From assembly GCA_964291505.2 (NCBI GenBank), contig OZ220216.1:868001-932000 (forward strand): DNA of 64,000 nucleotides, written 5' to 3'. Numbering within the stretch: the stretch's first letter is position 1; each line of letters begins with the position of its first letter. Source of the DNA: Kistimonas sp964291505 (GTDB lineage: Bacteria > Pseudomonadota > Gammaproteobacteria > Pseudomonadales > Endozoicomonadaceae). Below are positions 16,734 through 24,419 of this stretch, in pieces. Made by a program: the position numbers and the translations under genes. Below the pieces are notes generated by a model, which made no database searches, was not told where the DNA came from, and saw only the letters and a list, made by a program, of their open reading frames with translations.

Positions 16734-18971
16734 ATGCGCCGAATAATTCGTTTTCTTTTGGGGGGATTCGTAGCTTATCTCCTGTTGGGGTTTGTCATTT
16801 TACCGCCAGCCATTCATGGTATTGCTGCCTGGCTGGCTCCCAGGTTTTTGTCGGCACCGCTCGAGATTGCTGCCATTTACTTTAACCCTTTGACCCTTAA
16901 GGCGACGGCCAGGGGGCTGGTGCTGGGTGATCCTGACAATCCCGTTGTTGGTTTCGAAAAACTCAGCGTAAATGTCGCTTGGGATTCTGTGAGTCGCGGT
17001 CATTTGCATGTGCAGTCCGTGACTCTGGACGCACCAACGGTTGATGCGTTGCTGGATAAGGAAGGGCAGCTGAATCTTCTGGGCTTGTTGAAGCCTATGC
17101 CTGAGTCGTCAAACGAGGCTGATGTTGAATCCGATAATGTTACGAATGAAACAAAGCCCTTCGCGGTCACGATAGATGACATCAGGGTAGTGAATGGACT
17201 GTTTGGTTTTACCGATGACCAGATGGCAGGACGTGATGGCAAACCGCTCTCTGTTACGTTATCAGGATTTAATCTGGACATAAGCTCGCTGGGTTTGCCG
17301 ACATCAACAACCGATGTGAATTTGCATACAACGATTGGTAGGCAGGGGACGCTGAGTCTCAATGGCAGCATTATCCTGCCGCAGGGTGATGTCAGCGCCA
17401 AGGTGGATGTTGCGTCAGTGGATCTGACAACCCTGCAGCCGCTCCTGGATCAGCTGACCTGGATCCATCTGGATCAGGGTAGCTTATCTACACACCTTTC
17501 CGTTGCTCGCAACAATGAAACTGGTGTGACGGTAACAGGACAGCTGGGCATTGAGTCCCTGCAACTTGATGATATACGAACCGAAAAGCCGATAGTCAGC
17601 TGGAACGCATTGAATCTGGTAGGCATGAATTTTTCAGAAAAGGATGGCCGTTTCAGTATCAAGGAATTGCTGCTATCTGGTCCTGATGTGCGCATCGCCA
17701 TCGACAAGAATATGCAGGTCAATCTCGCCCAGCTGATGGTTGAAAATGCGACCGAAGCATCAGCTACACCGGAGGATAATGGTGCAGAGAGTCAGCCATT
17801 CGTTGTAGATATTGGCAAAATACGCATCGCGGATGGTCGCATGGATTTCTCCGATCATTCTTTCCGGCCCGGCTTCGCCACAGAAGTGGTGAACCTGCAG
17901 GGGGATATCACGGATATCAGTACCAGTGGTAAAAGCGATGCCACGGTTGCTATTCGTGGGCAGGTAGACCGTTATGCGCCGGTACGTATTTCCGGGCACC
18001 TCAACCCGTTGCAACCGGAGGCTAATACCGATATCGGGCTCTCATTCCATAACGTGGAATTAACAACGCTGACACCGTATTCAGGCCGGTTTGCTGGCTA
18101 TGCCATCCGCAAGGGGCGTATGAATCTGGATCTGAACTACCGGATACAGGAACGGCAGCTCAAGGCGACGAACAAGCTGGTGTTGGATCAATTGCAGCTT
18201 GGGAATACTGTCGACAGTGATGAAGCGCCTGATTTGCCACTGCGTCTCGCTATTGCACTCCTGAAGGACCGAAGCGGTAAGATTGATGTTGACCTGCCGA
18301 TTCAGGGTGATCTGGATAACCCTAAATTTGCCTACTGGGGAGCCGTGGGCAAAGCCTTGATGAATATGGTGATCAATATTGCCGCAGCGCCGTTTAATGC
18401 GCTGGCTTCTCTGGTGGGTGGTGATGCTGAGCAGATGGAAAAAGTCGTTTTTTCACCAGGGGATACTTTGTTATCACCCGATCAACAGAAAATCTTGGGT
18501 GCACTGGGTGCCGCGTTGAATGAGCGCCCTGAATTGATGCTGGAAGTATCAGGTGGTGCGGATCGGCTGGCAGACTGGCCTCTGCTGCAGTCGCAGCAGT
18601 TGGAAACCACGCTGAAACGCCTGTGGCAGATGCAACAAGTCGCACAAGGTGAAACCACAGTCGATACGCTCGAGCAGGTATTGGTACCGGTTGATGAGCG
18701 GCCTGCGTTGTTGCGTGAATACGGACAACAGCTGCAAATCGCGGATATTAATAACGTGTCTGACGATGCATTGCAGTCCACTGTGCTCTCTGCCATACCC
18801 TATGATGCAATGGCAATGCACCAGCTGGCGCAGCAGCGTGCAAGGAGTATCAAGGATTATCTGGTGGATCAGGCCAAGGTGTCAGCGGAAAGAGTGTATC
18901 TGTTAAGCGCGGTTATTGGTGAGCAGGCCGGCGATAAAGTCATTAGTTCAATGTCACTGGGTGCGTTGTAG
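16734..18971 (+). CDS. DUF748 / AsmA-like inner-membrane-anchored protein
   Basis: 745 residues. One N-terminal membrane segment (residues ~5-30, including GGFVAYLLLGFVILPPAIHG) leads into a long beta-rich periplasmic body. Repeated AsmA/DUF748 features include KLSVNVAWDSVSRGHLHVQSVTLDAP near residue 80, two similar blocks starting PFAVTIDDIRV and PFVVDIGKIRI, and the conserved LPLRLAIALLKDRSGKIDVDLPIQGDLDNPKFAYWGAVGKAL region, read in parts, near 500. The last ~190 residues after FSPGDTLLSPDQQKIL are helical and OmpA-like in spacing. The related AsmA/TamB proteins are proposed lipid-transfer bridges to the outer membrane; that role here is inference. Monocistronic in appearance. Confidence 0.85.
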   Translation: MRRIIRFLLGGFVAYLLLGFVILPPAIHGIAAWLAPRFLSAPLEIAAIYFNPLTLKATARGLVLGDPDNPVVGFEKLSVNVAWDSVSRGHLHVQSVTLDAPTVDALLDKEGQLNLLGLLKPMPESSNEADVESDNVTNETKPFAVTIDDIRVVNGLFGFTDDQMAGRDGKPLSVTLSGFNLDISSLGLPTSTTDVNLHTTIGRQGTLSLNGSIILPQGDVSAKVDVASVDLTTLQPLLDQLTWIHLDQGSLSTHLSVARNNETGVTVTGQLGIESLQLDDIRTEKPIVSWNALNLVGMNFSEKDGRFSIKELLLSGPDVRIAIDKNMQVNLAQLMVENATEASATPEDNGAESQPFVVDIGKIRIADGRMDFSDHSFRPGFATEVVNLQGDITDISTSGKSDATVAIRGQVDRYAPVRISGHLNPLQPEANTDIGLSFHNVELTTLTPYSGRFAGYAIRKGRMNLDLNYRIQERQLKATNKLVLDQLQLGNTVDSDEAPDLPLRLAIALLKDRSGKIDVDLPIQGDLDNPKFAYWGAVGKALMNMVINIAAAPFNALASLVGGDAEQMEKVVFSPGDTLLSPDQQKILGALGAALNERPELMLEVSGGADRLADWPLLQSQQLETTLKRLWQMQQVAQGETTVDTLEQVLVPVDERPALLREYGQQLQIADINNVSDDALQSTVLSAIPYDAMAMHQLAQQRARSIKDYLVDQAKVSAERVYLLSAVIGEQAGDKVISSMSLGAL

Positions 18972-18996
18972 CTCTGAGGTGTGATTTTGAAATAGT

Positions 18997-19047
18997 GAAA
19001 CCGGGATACACTCGCGATGTCTGTTATGGGTGTTATATCCCGGTTTC
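18997..19047. repeat. 12-bp inverted repeat between convergent genes
   Basis: GAAACCGGGATA (18997-19008) and its exact complement TATCCCGGTTTC (19036-19047) separated by 27 nt. It lies between DUF748 (+) and DUF2069 (-). It may act as a terminator or RNA end structure; no long T-run follows. Confidence 0.45.
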
Positions 19048-19081
19048 CTGTTGCTGTTATCAGACGGTTAAATGTCGATAA

Positions 19082-19480
19082 TCATCCTGCTTCACTGGCT
19101 GCTTCATGCAGTTTCCATTTCAGTCCCTGATAATGCCAGCGTACGTAAAACATGCTGCTGATAAAGAGAATCACGCACAGTCCGGTTTGAATCCAGCCAG
19201 AGATATCCTCTCCCAGAAACGCATCGACCACGGCGCTGGTGAAATAGAACAGCACCACAAAGCAGAGCCACGCAAACCAGCGCGGCCACTTGCGCAGTAC
19301 ACCCGGAATAAAAAAAAGTAATGGGCCGGTACGGGCCAGCCAGATCAAGAGGGGCGAATCCACTGCCGGTGGATTAAGCCACCAGTGTTCCAGGCTGATC
19401 GTCAACAGTAAAAGGCAGTAGGAAATCGCTGCGACCAGCCAGGCCTTATCTGCCCGTTTTTCTTTTTGAATACTACTCAT
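19082..19480 (-). CDS. DUF2069 integral membrane protein
   Basis: 132 residues from the ATG at 19480. Four hydrophobic spans are visible (AISYCLLLLTISLEHWW, IWLARTGPLLFFIPGVL, FAWLCFVVLFYFTSAVVDAFL, GLCVILFISSMFYVRW), matching the DUF2069 family. The frame extends to 19546, but the inner ATG overlaps the wrbA stop as ATGA, the expected coupled start. Function unknown. Third gene of the arsC-wrbA-DUF2069 operon, an order shared with pseudomonads. Confidence 0.85.
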   Translation of the reverse strand: MSSIQKEKRADKAWLVAAISYCLLLLTISLEHWWLNPPAVDSPLLIWLARTGPLLFFIPGVLRKWPRWFAWLCFVVLFYFTSAVVDAFLGEDISGWIQTGLCVILFISSMFYVRWHYQGLKWKLHEAASEAG

Positions 19481-20088
19481 TCTGTCTTGTGTGTCCTGTG
19501 CAGTTTCATGGCCAATGTGGCGAGTCGTTTCCCTTGTGCGATACACAGCTGTTCTTCATGTTCTGAAAGGGGGAGGTTACTCTCCTTCCCTGCCAGATGG
19601 CTGGTGCCGTATGGGGTACCGCCTGTGTGTGTCTCTGCCAGTGAAGGCTCGCTATAAGGCACACCGTGAATAATCATGCCGTGATGCAGTAAAGGGAGCA
19701 TCATTGAGAGCAACGTAGTCTCTTGTCCGCCATGCAGACTCGAGGTAGAGGTAAAGACGGTGGCGGGCTTGTCGACCAGAGCACCAGTGAGCCAGAGATT
19801 GCTGGTGCCGTCGAGGAAGTATTTCAATGGCGCAGCCATGTTACCGAAGCGTGTGGGGCTGCCCATGGCCAGACCGCTGCAGTGGCGCAGGTCATCTTCA
19901 GTGCAGTAGACGGCGCCTTCTGCAGGGATACTGTCCTGCGTGGCTTCGCAGACGGTAGAGACGGGGGGCACGGTTCTCAGTCGTGCTTCCATACCTGCCT
20001 GTTCAATACCGTTGGCAATGCGCTGAGCCAACTTCATGGTAGCGCCATGACGGCTGTAGTAAAGCACCAGAATGTAAGGTGATGACAT
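19477..20088 (-). CDS. wrbA: NAD(P)H:quinone oxidoreductase WrbA
   Basis: FMN flavodoxin-like enzyme making two-electron reductions of quinones, avoiding semiquinone radicals; cytoplasmic. 203 residues. The phosphate loop YSRHGATMKLA is near residues 10-20. SPTRFGNMAAPLKYFLDGTSNLW and STSSLHGGQETTLLSM are signature WrbA segments. The ATG at 20088 overlaps the arsC stop as TGATG and is preferred over a GTG one codon earlier. Coupled to arsC upstream and DUF2069 downstream. Confidence 0.93.
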   Translation of the reverse strand: MSSPYILVLYYSRHGATMKLAQRIANGIEQAGMEARLRTVPPVSTVCEATQDSIPAEGAVYCTEDDLRHCSGLAMGSPTRFGNMAAPLKYFLDGTSNLWLTGALVDKPATVFTSTSSLHGGQETTLLSMMLPLLHHGMIIHGVPYSEPSLAETHTGGTPYGTSHLAGKESNLPLSEHEEQLCIAQGKRLATLAMKLHRTHKTE

Positions 20089-20438
20089 CACAGAATCTCC
20101 AGCACCGCTTCAGGCGGACGACCGATGCGGGCGTTGTTACCCTTCACGACAATAGGGCGTTGCATCAGTTTGGGCCAGCGAACCATCGCGTCCAGTAACG
20201 CCTCATCATCCAGTTCCGGGTTTTTCAGGGCGTTATCCTTGTATTCCTGTTCGCCGGAGCGGAGCAATTCCCTGATCGGAATGTCCAGCTTGCTGATGAT
20301 GCTTTCCAGTGTATCGCGGTCTGGCGGGGTTTCCAGATAAAGCACAATGTCAGGGGTGATGCCTTGTGCTTCCAGCAGCTGCAGGGTCTGGCGGGATTTG
20401 GAACAGCGGGGGTTATGATAAATCGTGACGTTGCTCAT
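20088..20438 (-). CDS. arsC: Arsenate reductase (glutaredoxin-type ArsC)
   Basis: 116 residues, thioredoxin-fold reductase of arsenate using glutathione and glutaredoxin. NPRCSKSR places the catalytic Cys at 12 and the conserved Arg at 16; the basic residues of QRPIVVKGNNARIGRP complete the family's oxyanion site. There is no arsR or arsB beside it, so this chromosomal copy may serve a general or housekeeping role, as its pseudomonad orthologue next to wrbA does. A GGGAG-type ribosome site precedes the ATG. It leads the arsC-wrbA-DUF2069 operon and is divergent from the zinc-finger gene. Confidence 0.92.
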   Translation of the reverse strand: MSNVTIYHNPRCSKSRQTLQLLEAQGITPDIVLYLETPPDRDTLESIISKLDIPIRELLRSGEQEYKDNALKNPELDDEALLDAMVRWPKLMQRPIVVKGNNARIGRPPEAVLEIL

Positions 20439-20691
20439 ATCGTGGTCTCCCTCCTTTTCAATAGGCAGTATTCTATCGACGAATACCCCCTAAGCGACAG
20501 CCCGAAAACATGACAAAAAATACCCCGCAAAAAACAGGCTAACGAACCTGTTATCAATGCAGGCAAGTCAGCCAAACTGACCTTTTTGGCAGTGATAATC
20601 CGCTGAGCATCCAACACCATCCGACAGGCGCCTGACACTGGCAATGCTGGGGCGTTTGTTTTTTTAAATAACCACATAGGATGGAACCGTT

Positions 20692-21510
20692 ATGCAATCT
20701 AGTTCGAGGTCTTCTGATCCCTTTTTTACAAACTTCAGATGGCCCGGGCCTGAAGCGCCCAAAGCGACACCCGTAAAAGAGGCAAATCCAGAGATCAACA
20801 TTGATTTTTCTAAGCAACTAACAAACCTTGAAAACGTTCCATTCTGGCCAGTATCAATTGGTCAACGAATGACAACGGTTTCATCAGTTGATCCTGAGAG
20901 TCTGGTTTTACCCGCGCATCAATCTCCTATCGATAAGCAGTCCACTGTTATTGATAGAGGCTACGAACAAATACCAACTTGTGTGGAAGACTTTAGTGAG
21001 TCACTTCCTTCCGATAGTAAGCCTGGTTCTTCATCTACGGTGGAGACTAAACGGGAAGATACCAAGGGAAAGGGCGGATCTCTGATTATGAAGCTTCTGA
21101 CGGGAGCAGGTGATGAATCTGCAGAAGCCCCTTCGACCACTATCACTACACCGGATACTGAGGAAGAAAGGGAGTTCGCTAAAGACGACAGTGAGAAGTC
21201 CGAACAATCAACGAGTCAGAAGACACCCCATACGTGTACACAGTGTGGTAAGTCTTATGCTTTGCGAGCTAGTCTGACCAGGCACATGCGCCGCCATGGT
21301 GGTATCAGACCCTATGTCTGCAAACACCAAGATGACCCAAGCCAAGATCCCTGCGGAAGCTCCTTTCATTCCAACCATGAACTAAAGCATCATCAGCTCA
21401 TCCACGGTGACAAGAGCTTCGCGTGCACACTATGTGGTAAAGCTTTTGCACAGCCTACAGGCCTTAGGTTGCACATGCAGCGTGTTCACACCTCTTCACT
21501 GCTTGATTAG
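20692..21510 (+). CDS. Tandem C2H2 zinc-finger protein, candidate nucleomodulin
   Basis: 272 residues. Residues 1-175 are Ser/Thr/Pro/Glu-rich and probably disordered. Three TFIIIA-type fingers follow: finger 1 Cys182, Cys185, His198, His202; finger 2 Cys210, Cys221, His234, His238 (an unusual 10-residue gap between cysteines); finger 3 Cys245, Cys248, His261, His266. Linkers HGGIRPYVC and HGDKSFAC mimic the eukaryotic TGEKPY/F linker. Fingers 1 and 3 have the structural Tyr/Phe and Leu of the class (GKSYALRASLTRH; GKAFAQPTGLRLH). AGGATGG precedes the ATG. No signal peptide. Bacterial Ros/MucR regulators have one differently spaced finger, so this is not that family. It sits alone between arsC and yihY, adjacent in pseudomonads. 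Host-derived origin and a role as a DNA-binding effector are inference; an endogenous regulator is the alternative. Confidence 0.85.
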   Translation: MQSSSRSSDPFFTNFRWPGPEAPKATPVKEANPEINIDFSKQLTNLENVPFWPVSIGQRMTTVSSVDPESLVLPAHQSPIDKQSTVIDRGYEQIPTCVEDFSESLPSDSKPGSSSTVETKREDTKGKGGSLIMKLLTGAGDESAEAPSTTITTPDTEEEREFAKDDSEKSEQSTSQKTPHTCTQCGKSYALRASLTRHMRRHGGIRPYVCKHQDDPSQDPCGSSFHSNHELKHHQLIHGDKSFACTLCGKAFAQPTGLRLHMQRVHTSSLLD

Positions 21511-21770
21511 GCGGTTGCAAAAGCCATTAGACACCAGTGCTGAGAAAACCGTATAACCGATCTCTACATGTGTGCTCTCTTCAGTTGTCGTCTGCCTCTA
21601 TCGCCTGACAGTTTTGAAATGGCAAAAAAGGTGTGTAACGTATTGATTTATATATGATGAATTTGCTGTTTTTACTTCGCTGAAAATTCCAGAAAAACCG
21701 GTTAAAACAAGCGGTTGAGAGCGTAAAAGTATATGCTATCGACGGAAAGGATTAAGGGGTACAGTCAATC

Positions 21771-23036
21771 ATGTTCGTCAGAATGCCCGGGCCGGATGCC
21801 TTGAAACGGCTCGCCATGGATGTGTCACGCCGTTTTTTGGATGATGGCTGCACCAACCACGCAGCAGCGTTGACCTATACAACGCTGTTTGCCATCGTGC
21901 CGATGCTGACCGTCACGTACAGTATGCTCTCTGCCATTCCCTCGTTTCAGGGAACCGGGGAGCGTATCCAGGAATTCGTATTCGCCTATTTCATGCCGTC
22001 AGCGGGTGAGGCGGTGAGCAACTGGTTGTCGGAATTTTCCCGACAGGCACGTAATCTCACTGTATTGGGTATGGCCTTCCTGCTGGTCACAGCGCTGATG
22101 ATGCTGCGCACTATTGATGTGGCGATCAATCGGATTTTTCGTACAACGGTGAGACGTCGGCCAGTCACCAGTTTTTTACTGTACTGGGCGATTTTGACGT
22201 TAGGACCGCTATTGCTCGGCTTGGGGTTTGTCGCCACCTCTTACCTCACCACCATGAAAATGCTGACGGAAGCCTATGCCATGATAGGGGCCGAGCGCTG
22301 GCTTCTGCGGGTATTGCCTTTTCTTCTGAGTACGGCGGCATTTACCTTGCTTTATATGGCAGTGCCCAACCGACGGGTGAGGATGAAATATGCGTTGATT
22401 GGCGGTTTGATCACAGCATTCCTGTTTGAAATCGCCAAGGGCGGTTTCACGCTGTTTCTGTCCATGTCGCCAACCTATGAATTTATTTATGGTGCGTTTG
22501 CCGCCGTGCCGATTTTTCTGGTCTGGATTTACCTGAGCTGGTTACTGGTTTTGTTGGGCGCTGTCATTGTTCATAGTCTGGCCTGTGTTCAGCCGGTCGG
22601 GAATGGTTTGTCGCTACCTCCAGGTCTGGCCATTCTGGCCATTCTTTCTGTGTTTGAGCAGCGGTTTGCCAAGGGTAAGCCAACCGGGTTGATTCAAGTC
22701 CACGCCGCAGGGTGGCGACTGGGTCAGGATACCTGGGATGCCTGTACGGAGTGGCTGTTGAAAGAACGGCTCATCTGCACAACCAGCCGGGGTGGGATGA
22801 TACTTGCTCAATCACCGTCTTCGATTGAAACGGCAGCGCTGCTGGAGCGTTTTCCCTGGCCGTTACCCAGCAGAAACATGCTGGAGCAGGTTAAGGTTGA
22901 CCAGTGGCCGGTCTGGTTTGAACGCTTACTGGAGCGTCTTTCTGACGTGCAGCGGGAACAGGCTGCTATTCTGTCCGGTGATCTTGAAAAGCTGTTTCGA
23001 GGTGAGGCTTTCGAGGTTGATGGTAAGAAACCGTAA
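21771..23036 (+). CDS. YihY/BrkB family inner-membrane protein
   Basis: 421 residues. The N-terminal ~280 residues form the six-span YihY (UPF0761) domain: CTNHAAALTYTTLFAIVPMLTV near residue 28, FRTTVRRRPVTSFLLYWAILTLGPLLL, VPNRRVRMKYALIGGLITAFLFEIAKGGFTLF and the GAFAAVPIFLVWIYLSWLLVLLGAVI end, read in parts. The C-terminal ~130 residues are a soluble winged-helix-like extension found in gammaproteobacterial members. Once misannotated as ribonuclease BN; the function is unresolved. It is followed at 20 bases by the thioredoxin lipoprotein and then by yccX in a likely operon. Confidence 0.9.
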   Translation: MFVRMPGPDALKRLAMDVSRRFLDDGCTNHAAALTYTTLFAIVPMLTVTYSMLSAIPSFQGTGERIQEFVFAYFMPSAGEAVSNWLSEFSRQARNLTVLGMAFLLVTALMMLRTIDVAINRIFRTTVRRRPVTSFLLYWAILTLGPLLLGLGFVATSYLTTMKMLTEAYAMIGAERWLLRVLPFLLSTAAFTLLYMAVPNRRVRMKYALIGGLITAFLFEIAKGGFTLFLSMSPTYEFIYGAFAAVPIFLVWIYLSWLLVLLGAVIVHSLACVQPVGNGLSLPPGLAILAILSVFEQRFAKGKPTGLIQVHAAGWRLGQDTWDACTEWLLKERLICTTSRGGMILAQSPSSIETAALLERFPWPLPSRNMLEQVKVDQWPVWFERLLERLSDVQREQAAILSGDLEKLFRGEAFEVDGKKP

Positions 23037-23056
23037 TTGTTCCACTGGGAGGGAGA

Positions 23057-23506
23057 GTGAAAACGACGCTTAGCTGTTTGATTCTGGGTGCTTTACTGAT
23101 TCTGTCCGGCTGTCGAGACACTGTGCATAGTGACTTTAAAGGCAATGCTTTACTGCTTAAGGATGGTAGCAATCAGTGGGTTGCAGTGAACTACTGGGCC
23201 GAGTGGTGTGACCCCTGCCGGGAGGAAATACCGGAATTAAATGCCCTTCATGAGGCCGAAAACGGTATCCGGGTCTGGGGTGTGGATTTTGATGGTTCAG
23301 CCTCTCAGGATGAGTTGAACAATAAAGTTGGCAGAATGGCGATTGGCTTCCCGGTATTAAGCCAAGAGAGTATTGCTGACCTGGAGCTTAAGCAGCCTCC
23401 CGTATTGCCAGCGACTTATATTCTGGACTCGGAAGGTAATCTAAGGAAAAGGCTGGTCGGTCCCCAGACACGTGAAGGCTTGGAAGCCGCTATTGCTGAA
23501 CTGTAA
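23057..23506 (+). CDS. TlpA-like thioredoxin lipoprotein
   Basis: 149 residues from a GTG with GGGAGA just upstream. The signal peptide ends in a lipobox LILSGC (Cys19), so it is predicted to be membrane-anchored in the periplasm. The thioredoxin fold has a WCDPC redox centre (Cys51, Cys54) and a cis-Pro region LPATYILDSEG. Probable periplasmic disulfide reductase or isomerase; the partner is unknown. It lies between yihY and yccX with short gaps, the pseudomonad order. Confidence 0.88.
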   Translation: MKTTLSCLILGALLILSGCRDTVHSDFKGNALLLKDGSNQWVAVNYWAEWCDPCREEIPELNALHEAENGIRVWGVDFDGSASQDELNNKVGRMAIGFPVLSQESIADLELKQPPVLPATYILDSEGNLRKRLVGPQTREGLEAAIAEL

Positions 23507-23518
23507 GTCCCGGAGAAG

Positions 23519-23797
23519 ATGGTTATGACAATGGTCTGCAAACGTGCCTTGGTGGACGGTAAAGTGCAAGGCGTTTGGTTTCGTGGCTCTACCCGTGAGC
23601 AGGCACTTGCGCTCGGTATTACTGGCTATGCGAAGAATCTGCCGGATGGACGGGTGGAAGTGATGATGTGTGGTGGTGAAGGGGATATTGAAACGCTGTC
23701 AGTATGGCTAAAGAAAGGGCCGCCATTGGCAGTGGTGAAATCATTGGAGATTAGCGCGTTAGAACCGCAGCAATTCCAGAGCTTTGAAGTGTGCTGA
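23519..23797 (+). CDS. yccX: Acylphosphatase
   Basis: 92 residues; hydrolyses acyl phosphates such as carbamoyl phosphate and 1,3-bisphosphoglycerate. The signature VQGVWFRGSTREQALALGITGYAKNLPDGRVE, read in parts, has catalytic Arg22 and Asn40. Thirteen bases after the thioredoxin gene with GGAGAAG upstream; co-transcription is likely. Convergent with the transglycosylase gene. Confidence 0.93.
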   Translation: MVMTMVCKRALVDGKVQGVWFRGSTREQALALGITGYAKNLPDGRVEVMMCGGEGDIETLSVWLKKGPPLAVVKSLEISALEPQQFQSFEVC

Positions 23798-23811
23798 AAT
23801 AGAGGGAGGGT

Positions 23812-24396
23812 TTATCTGACCAGCCAGTGACGCTCCCAGTTCGTTAACACTCGCTCCGGATACCATGTTTTCCCAAGGCTGCCGTTGTAACGGGCCAGTG
23901 CGCGTGTCAGGTTGCCTTTTTCCTTGTCCAGATAATAACTGAGAATGGTGCAGCCATAACGCAGGTTCGTTGCAACCTGGGTGAGGTTGTCATCCTCCCG
24001 GCCGATTTCGTTCTTCCAGAAAGGCATCACCTGCATTAACCCCTGGGCGCCTACCCTTGAGATGGCAAATTGGTTGAACGCGCTTTCCGTTTGAATGACG
24101 GCAAGAACCAGTTCGGGTTGAAGTCCTGCAAGGGTTGCTTCGGTATGGATCAGGCGAAGTAGATTCAGGCGCTGTTCATCCGATGTGATGAATCGCTCCA
24201 GTCGTGAAGACATATCAACCAGCCAGACTTCTGCGTCGAATCGATCAGCAAAACTATCGGCCTGGTTAATAGTGGCCTGCAGGATATCCCTGAGTTCGTT
24301 ATCAATAGTGGGCGTTGTCCCTGATGACAACGCTTTGGGAGCGCTCATCAGGGACAGGGTCAGCAGGAGTGATGTCAGGACGCGTTGATGTCGCAC
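23812..24396 (-). CDS. Lytic transglycosylase, SLT family
   Basis: 194 residues with an N-terminal signal peptide (LLLTLSLMSAPKALS). The SLT domain runs over about residues 85-190. Catalytic Glu104 is in AVIQTESAFNQFAISRVGAQGLMQVMP, and the LRYGCTILSYYLDKEKGNLTRALARYNGS block follows. Cleaves murein glycosidic bonds with formation of anhydromuropeptides; periplasmic or outer-membrane associated, with no lipobox. It is 23 bases downstream of proS on the same strand and probably co-transcribed, as in pseudomonads. Confidence 0.9.
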   Translation of the reverse strand: MRHQRVLTSLLLTLSLMSAPKALSSGTTPTIDNELRDILQATINQADSFADRFDAEVWLVDMSSRLERFITSDEQRLNLLRLIHTEATLAGLQPELVLAVIQTESAFNQFAISRVGAQGLMQVMPFWKNEIGREDDNLTQVATNLRYGCTILSYYLDKEKGNLTRALARYNGSLGKTWYPERVLTNWERHWLVR

Positions 24397-24419
24397 TGGA
24401 TCATTACCTGCTAATTGGA

